Shown in pieces: positions 7,516-15,600 of a stretch of DNA of 26,631 bases. A program made the position numbers and the translations under genes. Where the stretch lies: positions 1 through 26,631 of the forward strand of contig JASLXP010000137.1 in NCBI GenBank assembly GCA_030740295.1. The letters are read 5' to 3'. Origin of the DNA: Planctomycetota bacterium. GTDB taxonomy: Bacteria; Planctomycetota; PUPC01; JACPCR01. The notes beneath the pieces were generated by a model. The model was given only the letters and a program-made list of their open reading frames with translations, did not search any database and was not told where the DNA came from. The stretch's first letter is position 1. Each line of letters opens with the position of its first letter.

Positions 7516-9440
7516 ATGATATCGCATTGGTAGGTGTGCTGGATGAAGACGCAAGGTCGATCGACGCTCTAAAACAGGTGATGGACGTTATCGTTCACGC
7601 GCGAGAACGGTTGCAAGTCGGCGCTGGCAATTTGGCGCTGGCCTACGATCTCCTGCACGATCACCTGAACAAACAGCAACGGCGCGACTTTGTGCGCGCG
7701 GCACGCAAGCAAATGGAGCTGTTGCTGCAAATGACCGCCGGGACCCATTTTCGCGCCGCCGGCGCAAACGTCACCGTCAGCATGACACTCCAGCCGCTCG
7801 TAATCATGCTTGCGGTGGCCGGCGATCCAGGCGCGAAGAATGTGCGGCAGCACGAGGCGTATCTGAACCGTGCCCTCGAGGCCAGCGCAAATGTCGCGAT
7901 TAACCGTGACGGTTACCCTGAGGAGGACATTGGTTACGGCAGCGACGTGGCCGCCTGGCTGGTGTTTCTCGCGGAAGTCGCCTCACGCGCAGGGCTGGTG
8001 AACCTGTTCGAAAGATGCCCTGGACTGAATCGATTCGGCCGGGCAATGCTGCATTTTGTCCAGCCCTGGGGCACCTATCTGAACAATACAGGCGATTTCG
8101 GCGGCGGGTCATTGGGGCGCCGTGAATTCGCACTCGCCCGGTTGGCAAAACGTACCGACGACCCCACGCTGCTATGGTTGCTTGGCACGCTGCCTCAGGA
8201 CGACAACAGCATTCTCACCAGCCAGCGGCAGATGACTTATCCTCGTGAGGTCATGTTGCGCCCCGGAGTAGAGGTTCCCGTGATCTGGCGCAGCTTGCTG
8301 GTGTTGCCGGAACTCAATGGGAAGAGCCGACACCCTTCGGCAACCAAGCCACCGACCGCCTACTGCGACCGGCGACGGGGCATTGTCTCGTTTCGGAGCG
8401 GTTGGCACGATGATGACACACTGGCGCTCTTTGATGGTTCGCAGCGCCAAGGGGGCGGCCAGGGACATGCCCATGCAAGCTGTGGGAATTTCACACTTTC
8501 AGCGCTGGGCGAATACTTCGCCATCGATTGCGGCCGCTATAACAACGAACAGAACTGTCACAATGTCGTGCTGGTAGACGGCAAAAGCGGACGGACGACT
8601 GAAGGAAGATGGGAGGCGGTGAAGCACGCCGGCGTGCTGTCCCATTACGGACCCGGGGGTCTGGTTGATTTCGCGGCAGTCGACAGTTCGCATCAACACA
8701 ACTGTTACTGGGCCCGACGATGTCTTGGCCTGGTGAAGCCAACGGAAGGACCAGGCTATGTGTGGGTGGTAGATGACATCAACAAACATGACGACTTGGC
8801 CGAGTATTGGTGGCAGCTTCACACATCGCCGGAGAATACCATCAGGCTGTTCAAAAACTACGCAACGATCACCGGCTGGCGTTGCGGTAATAAGCTGGAC
8901 GTACACTTTGTGCTGCCTCCCGATGGCGAGTACCCGTCCCCGCACAGGCTGGTCGAACTGACCCAGGACCAGGCCACGCTCAGTTCGTACGACTATATTG
9001 CCAACCCTCACGAGCGCGCTGCGGAGTACATCCGTCCTTCGGCAATGCTGCGCTATTCGGCCTTTGTCCGTCCACGTCTGATTGCTAAGGTTCAAGGTTA
9101 TGATGGGAAGTTCATGTCGCTCATGATCCCAAGGGAGAAGAACACGCCGAAGCCGCGTTGCACACGACTGGCTAGCCTGCCATCGTCATTAGCTGTACAG
9201 ATCCGATTCGAGCGGTTTAAGGACACAATTATCTTCGCGCATGAGCACGATCTGCTTGAAGCCGGTGACGTGAAGGCGCGCGGACACTGGTGTTTCGTGC
9301 GTCAGGATATTGAGAGCGGGGCCGTAATCGAGTGGGCAGGCCGTGAATGCACGATGCTCAGAGTCGACGGTGAAGATGTATATCATCCTGCGGGACAGAA
9401 CCAGGCGAAATCTGGTGTAATGAATATTCGCACGACATGA
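7479..9440 (+). CDS. Heparinase II/III-like family protein (main part; frameshifted start)
   Basis: The frame encodes up to 653 residues if the TTG at 7479 is used, but that TTG has no ribosome-binding site and probably is not a true start. The missing N-terminus is in the 7240-7515 frame. Residues about 20-250 are helical, like the (alpha/alpha) toroid of heparinase-like lyases. From about residue 300 the family's beta-sandwich signature appears: RRGIVSFRSGWHDDDTLALF, then GHAHASCGNFTLSALGEYF, AIDCGRYNNEQ and HNVVLVDGKSG. The GHAHA histidines and the HNVVLVDG motif are typical of Heparinase_II_III (PF07940) proteins. The joined product would be about 730 residues and is expected to cleave uronic-acid-containing poly- or oligosaccharides. 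Without a signal peptide it may be cytoplasmic. The frame break could be a sequencing error, a recent mutation or programmed shifting. Confidence 0.75.
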   Translation: MAFPAASICSGVDDIALVGVLDEDARSIDALKQVMDVIVHARERLQVGAGNLALAYDLLHDHLNKQQRRDFVRAARKQMELLLQMTAGTHFRAAGANVTVSMTLQPLVIMLAVAGDPGAKNVRQHEAYLNRALEASANVAINRDGYPEEDIGYGSDVAAWLVFLAEVASRAGLVNLFERCPGLNRFGRAMLHFVQPWGTYLNNTGDFGGGSLGRREFALARLAKRTDDPTLLWLLGTLPQDDNSILTSQRQMTYPREVMLRPGVEVPVIWRSLLVLPELNGKSRHPSATKPPTAYCDRRRGIVSFRSGWHDDDTLALFDGSQRQGGGQGHAHASCGNFTLSALGEYFAIDCGRYNNEQNCHNVVLVDGKSGRTTEGRWEAVKHAGVLSHYGPGGLVDFAAVDSSHQHNCYWARRCLGLVKPTEGPGYVWVVDDINKHDDLAEYWWQLHTSPENTIRLFKNYATITGWRCGNKLDVHFVLPPDGEYPSPHRLVELTQDQATLSSYDYIANPHERAAEYIRPSAMLRYSAFVRPRLIAKVQGYDGKFMSLMIPREKNTPKPRCTRLASLPSSLAVQIRFERFKDTIIFAHEHDLLEAGDVKARGHWCFVRQDIESGAVIEWAGRECTMLRVDGEDVYHPAGQNQAKSGVMNIRTT

Positions 9441-9542
9441 ATTGCTCACCTGCCACCGTGAATGTATCGGGATGAATGTCTATGCTTGTTCTTGCACGAT
9501 GTGTCCCTTCGGTTTAGGTCATACCCATCAGGATACCGGACA

Positions 9543-11516
9543 ATGAGCAACCGATTTATGAGGATTCTAATATCAGCGATTCTTCTACCACTTAATATCG
9601 CATGGTCGGGAGAGTTGATCCTTGGCGGAACGAGTGGAGGGCCGAAAGAGGCACAGGAACTCCGATGGAACGCCCGATTCTTCTGGGGCTTCAACACTGC
9701 GGGCGCGGAAGCTGCAGCCAAGTGGGCGGAGAACACTCTACCAGGCTTCAAGAAGGTGGGGGTGACGAACTTTTATGCTTACACACTCTCTCCGCGAAAG
9801 GTGGGAGTAGTTGAAGAAATCACGGTCGGAGAGAAGAAGCAGAAGGTGTTAAAGACGGGCTACTCCTGGGCTGGGCCGCTGGGAGTGCTCTGGCGGCAGA
9901 TCGTCGCGGAAAGGAGTGCCTGGAATGTCCCGATTAGCCACAACTTCGTACCGGATGAAATCTATTACAACAACGGACACATCCCGTATGCCTTCGGAGC
10001 GACCCTCCGAGCCGAAACTCCGTGGTATCCCGACACGCCAGAGGAGCGCAAGGCTTTCAAGGATGCCACCGGACTTGAATTCCCGATGGTGACTGCCTCT
10101 CGTATTCTGGGCGGCAATTCGAGAGTTCACCGGGCTTTCATCCTGCATCGATACAAGACGCTCTCTGCAGAAATCAAATCCTGGTATGCACTCGCACGCG
10201 CAAAGAATCCGAAAATAAAGACCTGGTCGATTTTCAATCTGACGGATGTTTACGGTCTCGAACGCTATCCCTCCGGATTCGCCCTGGACATGTTTGGCGC
10301 AAGTTCCGGCATCGATACGGTGATGGCGACGGCCTTTCAGTATGCATGGGACTGGCGCGGGAAGAACACTCATTTCTATCCGGCGGAAACGGTCAAACAT
10401 CTGGCCGCAGGATTCCCGGATGCCACGGTCATCAGCTTCCCGGCCGTGTACCCCTGGGCGGCTGATTCCGGTCTGCTGGAATCTATCTTGCCCAAGGTCA
10501 CCTTCCCGGAGCCGCGCCTGATCGATACGCTGGGCGTTGCCCTGAGCGCAGTCGGGAACGGCGCGGACGGTTTCATCCCATTCGCCGCGGGTAAGCGGAA
10601 GAAACAATGGGAAGAACAGAAGAAGACTTTTTCGATGCTCCGAGATATCAGCCCGTGGGTCGACGGCAGTTCAGTGCCGGAAGCCATCGCGGTCCTCCAC
10701 AGCCGTGCCGGTGAAGACTGGTATGCCCTCTCTGCTGAATCGAAGAAAAAAGATCCAGTAGCGGATGGCTCGATGGCCATGCGGGAAAAGTGCACTCACA
10801 TTCAGATGAACAATTACCTTTCCTATCACCTCCAGAAGGCCAGGGAATCCAGCCGCGGCTATCGCGCCCACAAGAGCGTCATGCACTTCCTATTCAGAAA
10901 TGGCTTCTCCTTCAGACTTCATTACCTGGACACTTTGCGCAAGCAGCATCTGCTGAAAGCGCGGGTCATTCTTATCCCCTTCGGCCATGCGATCAGCGAG
11001 ACCGCATCCAGGATCCTGCACGATGCAGTCAGGGACGGGAAGAAACTCATCCTGTTCGGCATGCATGGCGAGCTATCGCCGGATGGAGAGAAACATGGCA
11101 AAGCGCTCCTCGCCGATCTTGCAGGGCAGAAGGGCGTGAGCGACTTTGGCAAGGAAGCCGTTCTGCGTCTTGGGGATGCGGATGTGTCCGGGAAACTCCG
11201 GGCGATAATGGATAATTGGCTGGGCTACGATTCGCCCTTGAAATTCGAGTCTGCCACCCCGGAGTGCGAAGCAGCGATACGTGTGAAGAGCCCGAAAGAA
11301 AAGATCGTGTTTCTAGTCAACTGGGGAACGGCGGCAAGGAAGGTGAAACTCGGCATACCGCTTCCCGAGGGGCGATACCAGGCCAGCCTCCACGATTCGG
11401 TAAAGATAGTAGAAGCGGGGCGGCATACGTACAGTGCGCGGCAGCGGGTCGGTTACTTTGACCTGGAGCTTCCGGCTCTGTCGGGTCGGGTTCTCTATGT
11501 GCGACCGGCGAAATGA
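9543..11516 (+). CDS. Secreted GH42-like beta-galactosidase-type protein
   Basis: The frame opens at 9462, but ATG 9543 is chosen because it begins a signal peptide (RILISAILLPLNIAWSG) and has AGGA a short distance upstream. ATG 9558 would also serve. From 9543 the protein has 657 residues. Residues about 30-370 appear to be a TIM barrel: alternating helices and strands, NFVPDEIYYNNG with D138/E139 as acid/base candidates, and TWSIFNLTDVYG. Residues about 440-570 look like the GATase-like trimerisation domain of GH42 enzymes ('KARVILIPFGHAISETASRI'). The last 80 residues form a small beta domain ('KIVFLVNWGTAARKVKLGI'). That three-part order is characteristic of GH42-related proteins. A true catalytic pair cannot be confirmed by eye. 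It follows the heparinase-like gene by 102 bases and may be co-transcribed with it. Confidence 0.55.
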   Translation: MSNRFMRILISAILLPLNIAWSGELILGGTSGGPKEAQELRWNARFFWGFNTAGAEAAAKWAENTLPGFKKVGVTNFYAYTLSPRKVGVVEEITVGEKKQKVLKTGYSWAGPLGVLWRQIVAERSAWNVPISHNFVPDEIYYNNGHIPYAFGATLRAETPWYPDTPEERKAFKDATGLEFPMVTASRILGGNSRVHRAFILHRYKTLSAEIKSWYALARAKNPKIKTWSIFNLTDVYGLERYPSGFALDMFGASSGIDTVMATAFQYAWDWRGKNTHFYPAETVKHLAAGFPDATVISFPAVYPWAADSGLLESILPKVTFPEPRLIDTLGVALSAVGNGADGFIPFAAGKRKKQWEEQKKTFSMLRDISPWVDGSSVPEAIAVLHSRAGEDWYALSAESKKKDPVADGSMAMREKCTHIQMNNYLSYHLQKARESSRGYRAHKSVMHFLFRNGFSFRLHYLDTLRKQHLLKARVILIPFGHAISETASRILHDAVRDGKKLILFGMHGELSPDGEKHGKALLADLAGQKGVSDFGKEAVLRLGDADVSGKLRAIMDNWLGYDSPLKFESATPECEAAIRVKSPKEKIVFLVNWGTAARKVKLGIPLPEGRYQASLHDSVKIVEAGRHTYSARQRVGYFDLELPALSGRVLYVRPAK

Positions 11517-11551
11517 AGGTCCGTCGAACTCGACCATGAAACTTACCTCTT

Positions 11552-11591
11552 GGTGACAGAAGTCGTCTCTTCCAAAAGCTCAACTGTCACC
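11552..11591. repeat. Inverted repeat between convergent genes
   Basis: GGTGACAG (11552-11559) and CTGTCACC (11584-11591) are perfect 8-base inverted arms around 24 bases. They lie in the 93-base gap between the convergent GH42-like and PHP genes. There is no T-run, so it is not a classical intrinsic terminator. It could still form a transcript-end hairpin for either gene. Confidence 0.35.
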
Positions 11592-11609
11592 GGCCGGAGG
11601 TCCGTTCGT

Positions 11610-12479
11610 TCACTTGATGGAAAATGGCTGGGTCCATGCGGATTTTTCTCCATCTCCCCAACACTCGAAACGCACGTAGCTCAAGCCTTCGGGCACATCA
11701 AAGACGATCTGTGAATCGTCAACACAAGCCTGCCGGCGACCGTAGTCGCCGATAGCGACGATGCGGCTGGCATTCTCGGTATCTATGGTGATCTTTGTGC
11801 CTCGGACCTTTATCGATGAGATGGTCACACCGGAGGATGCGTAGAAACGGCCCGCAGCCAGCGCTTCAACAATGGCGCCGGCGGTCCGTTTCCTGGAGTA
11901 GACCACATTACAGCCGCGCCCTACGTCTTGATCCGCGTGGCTGTCGTCGTGGGCAAAGCCCCACAACTGTCTGCCTTGACTGAGCAGGATATCCCACTTG
12001 TTCGTGCAGTAGGGCGAGCCCGACAGGCGCCCGATCAGGCCGTTGTAGATTTCGAGCCCGTGATAGCCGACCCACTCCTGCATCTGCGTGATCTTTGTTC
12101 CGTCGAACTCATTCAGCCAGTTGGGATGCGCAATAACGGCAAGGCCCTTTCCCGCTGCGATGCTGTTGATCAATTCCTGCCGTCGAGCGGCGGGCTCGAC
12201 CAAACGATCTGCACCCACGTGCACAATGTGAGGGCCGTTGGCCGAGACCTCGTTGCCCGGGATGAGCACCATGCCTTTGTCATTCCACTTCCGGTAGTCC
12301 TTGGGCGATGTGTAGGTATCGTGGTCGGTAATGGCAAGGAAGTCATGGCCAAGTTTGGCGTAATCGTTGATGACGCGCTGTGGTCGATTGGCGCCGTCGC
12401 TATTGGTGGTGTGAGTGTGCAGGTTGCCTCGCAGCCATTCGCCGTTTGTAAGTCCACGGTAAGGGTGGTCGATCTTCAT
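11610..12479 (-). CDS. PHP-domain metal-dependent phosphoesterase-like protein
   Basis: This 289-residue protein has a clear start: minus-strand AGGAG (12490-12486) lies six bases before ATG 12479. PHP motifs appear in order. GNLHTHTTNSDG gives H21 and H23 with D28. LAITDHDTY gives D52, H53 and D54. LIPGNEVS gives E77, VIAHPNW gives H118, and WGFAHDDSHADQD gives D178, D179 and H181. These would bind the di- or trinuclear metal site of the PHP superfamily, in the CehA/McbA-like style. The region after about 210 is beta-rich. No signal peptide is visible, so it is probably cytoplasmic. The reaction is likely hydrolysis of a phosphoester or related bond, but the substrate is unknown. It faces away from the 12680 gene, so the 200 bases between them must contain two promoters. 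Placement among polysaccharide genes suggests, without proving, a sugar-phosphate substrate. Confidence 0.85.
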   Translation of the reverse strand: MKIDHPYRGLTNGEWLRGNLHTHTTNSDGANRPQRVINDYAKLGHDFLAITDHDTYTSPKDYRKWNDKGMVLIPGNEVSANGPHIVHVGADRLVEPAARRQELINSIAAGKGLAVIAHPNWLNEFDGTKITQMQEWVGYHGLEIYNGLIGRLSGSPYCTNKWDILLSQGRQLWGFAHDDSHADQDVGRGCNVVYSRKRTAGAIVEALAAGRFYASSGVTISSIKVRGTKITIDTENASRIVAIGDYGRRQACVDDSQIVFDVPEGLSYVRFECWGDGEKSAWTQPFSIK

Positions 12480-12679
12480 GAAGGTCTCCTGGTTTTGCGG
12501 TCATAGGGGGAACTGCCTGCCCACTTCTACCACAACGGCTTCGTAATGGGTAGGGACTCGGGTAACGCTCAGTGACAGAAAAAGTCTTGCCGTGAACGCC
12601 CGGCCGCCCTAAGAATGTCATCATCACATGCCCCGCTCAGCCTCTCCGGACGGTAGACTCGTGACGAGGAAATCATCCA

Positions 12680-15600
12680 ATGAAGAATCCCTGCCTGTTG
12701 GTAATTCTGATCGGCCTGGAGTTCTCCGAACATTCGTCGGCTGAATTGCGCAGTGACGTACGGCTCGATAATCCGTTCGAGCACGGGTTCCCGATTCAGC
12801 CTGTGCAGTCAGTGCTGGCTGTTACTCGCGACCTGCTGCCGAAAGGCGTGCCGCTTTCCGTCGACGCACTGAACCGCCACGCGGGGCTTAAGGATGAGTT
12901 CAGTGGCCAGATGATCCGCGTTCAGTGGAGTGACCTTCATCTGCCCGAAAAGCCGAACGGCGATGCGCAGGCGACAGCGAACTACATCACAGACCTGCCG
13001 GCTCGGACGAAGAAGCTCCTCAAGCTGGTGGGTCCTTTGGATTGGAAGGCGAGCGATTCGAGGGCTCTGACAACCAGCGAGGACAAAACCGCGAAGTTGG
13101 TCGAGGTCCGCACGGGCCGGCTTGGGCTCCGGCTGCCGCTGTCCAACTCCGACAGGCCGCCGATTCTGAAGGTCTGCCGCCTGCCGGGGATGCATGGCGA
13201 AGGTGCGACACCGCGTTCCGGCCAGCTCCCATGGCGAGGGCGATCGAGGTTTCTGCGAACGGGTCAGATCGAGAGGTTGGAGGTCGAGCGAAGCCCGGCG
13301 GGACCGGTTTTTTATCGCCATGCCATGCAATACCGGTTCGCTCTGGGTGCTGCATACAGATGTGAAGTCACCTGCTGGGCCGGCCTGGATTACATGACGG
13401 TCGAGGAGACGATCACCGGCCCGGCAAGCGAGTGGATGCGGTGGGAGTATGAGTTGGAGGATTGGCCCACGCATGTCTACACCGCGGGTCACGGAGCAAC
13501 CCACAAGTTTGTTTCGAGCTATCGCAATTCGGCCGTGTACTACGATTTCGCTCTCGCTGAGATCGCGCCAGACAAGGACTTCCTATGGCTGCCCAACTAC
13601 CTGATCTGGAGCAGGTTCGAGGACGCGCTTCTTGCCTGCTTTATTCGCAGCGCGGCCGGGCCTGGTGGCGGGGCACCGTTCGAGCCGGACATGCTAACCA
13701 TCTTTCAGATTCGCCGCGGTGAATGGGAAGACCATCTCTGGGCCCCGCGGGCACGACGGCCACTGGACGACCGACCGTGGCACCCGTGGAGCCAGCGGAG
13801 ATGGTGGGGCAGCCGGCACGGGACCATCCGGGTCATCCGCAACGGTCATCCAAAGTCAGGCGCGTTCATCCGGTTCAGTCTCGTTCCCGGCACTCGCTCG
13901 TGGGGGCTCTGGATGGGCGATTCCAAGACCTTGCCTCGTCCTCGCAAACGCATCCACAACAACGCGCCGCTGCCTTCACTCATCAAGACCGCGGCCGGCG
14001 AGGTCCGCCTGAATGAGCTTCAGCACCGCATCCTTGACTGGCAGCCCGATCCGAGGGTCAGGCATCCACGCATGGAAATGACACCGGAACTGATCGCCCG
14101 CATGGAAACGAAAGCCAAAAGCGATCCCTATTTTTCCAGCGCTCTTGGACGTCTTCAGAAAGATTCTGCCTTTCGTGCGCTGATCCATAAAGACAGAAAA
14201 GCTGCAAAGGGCATTGCCGCCGGCGTGCTGCGTGATCTGAATACGCGTTTCAACTTTCCCTTGACAGAGGGCATCGAGTTTTCCTCGCATCTCAGCCCGG
14301 TAGGCGTGCGGCCGGTTTTCAGGCACGCGGCAAAGGTCGACCTCCTTCTCGGCGCGGACCTGCTCGGACCGGAAATTCAGAAACAGTTGCGGGAACGCTT
14401 CGCTTACCTCGCTTACCTGATGACCGATTCGATGTTCATGGCCCATAAATACAACGCCGGCCATCCAAACTTCGATGCGGACCGCTACATCTCTATTGCC
14501 GCTATCGCCATGCTTTATCCGGACCACCCGCATGCGAAGCAGTGGCTCGACCACGCGATTCGCAGTCTGCGCGAGGCCATGAGGATTTATGTTATTTCAC
14601 AAAGCGGCAAGTGGGCGGAAAACCTCGGCGGCTACTACAACTGGTCGACGAACATCATTGGCGGAATGGCTCGAGCCTTGAAGTTCACTGGCTCGGCCGA
14701 TCCTTACGCATGGCCCGAGTTTCAGAATTTCTGGCGGTGGGGGCTGGGCACCGCGCTTCCACCGAAGCCATCCACCGGCCAGCTTGGGAAAGTGAAAGCC
14801 GGTGATCTAGAACGATTCCGTCTGGTCCCAGGCATCGGCGACAATGGCGGTGACGGCGGCCTTGGCGTACACGGCGGATTTGCACTCGCAGGTGCAGGTA
14901 TCCTGGCTCACAATCCGGAGCTTGGCCGGCACCTGCTCTGGTTCTGGAACGAGGGCGGCCGGCATTCCTACGGTCATTACCCCTATTCCATGTTCTTCGG
15001 TCTTTCCAGCGAGCATCTCGAAATTGCGGCTCGCTCGCGCTCCAGGCCCGATTTCCGTTCCCAGTTGCTGGACGGCTACGGAAGTCTGTTTCGAGCGAAT
15101 TTCGGGGAACCCACGGAAAGTTACGTCTTGTTCAAGTGCGGGCCCGGCGGCTATCGGTATCACGGAGAGGAAGGCAGCTTCGTACTGTTCGGGCTCGGCC
15201 AGCCGGTTTCTCTTGACGGCGGCCGGGCCTGGCATCCGCATGAGCATAGCACGGTGACCTTCGGTGAGAAGAGGCTCGGCCTGCACCGCGGCCGCATCGT
15301 GCAGTTCGAATCCACGCCGGACATTGATTACGCGTGCGGGAAGTTCCCCGGATCGGCTGAGCAACTGGCATCTGCGGCCTCGTCACTCCGCGGCAAGTCT
15401 GTGCCGAAACGCTCGCGGCCATCCAGGTCGTCAGGGAGAGGCAGGGATTCCGGCTTCTTCAAACGGCTCCTCGGCAAATCGTCTGAAGACCGACCTCCAA
15501 CTCCGGCCATCGAACCGCTGCTGTCTCCGGAGTCAGAGCCTGACTCGGACGTCATGGATTTCTTCGATGCGCACCGAAGCAGCGACATCATGACGAGGCA

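Noticed and set aside
9849..10607. Minus-strand open frame of 252 codons within the GH42-like gene
   Set aside because: It lies wholly antisense to a better-supported gene and shows no family motif or ribosome-binding site.
11928..12506. Plus-strand open frame of 192 codons antisense to the PHP gene
   Set aside because: The PHP frame has every metal-ligand motif and an AGGAG site; this frame has neither motif nor site.
14807..15364. Minus-strand open frames in the 1528-residue gene
   Set aside because: Several long antisense frames occur here, a consequence of GC-rich codon usage. None has a domain signature.
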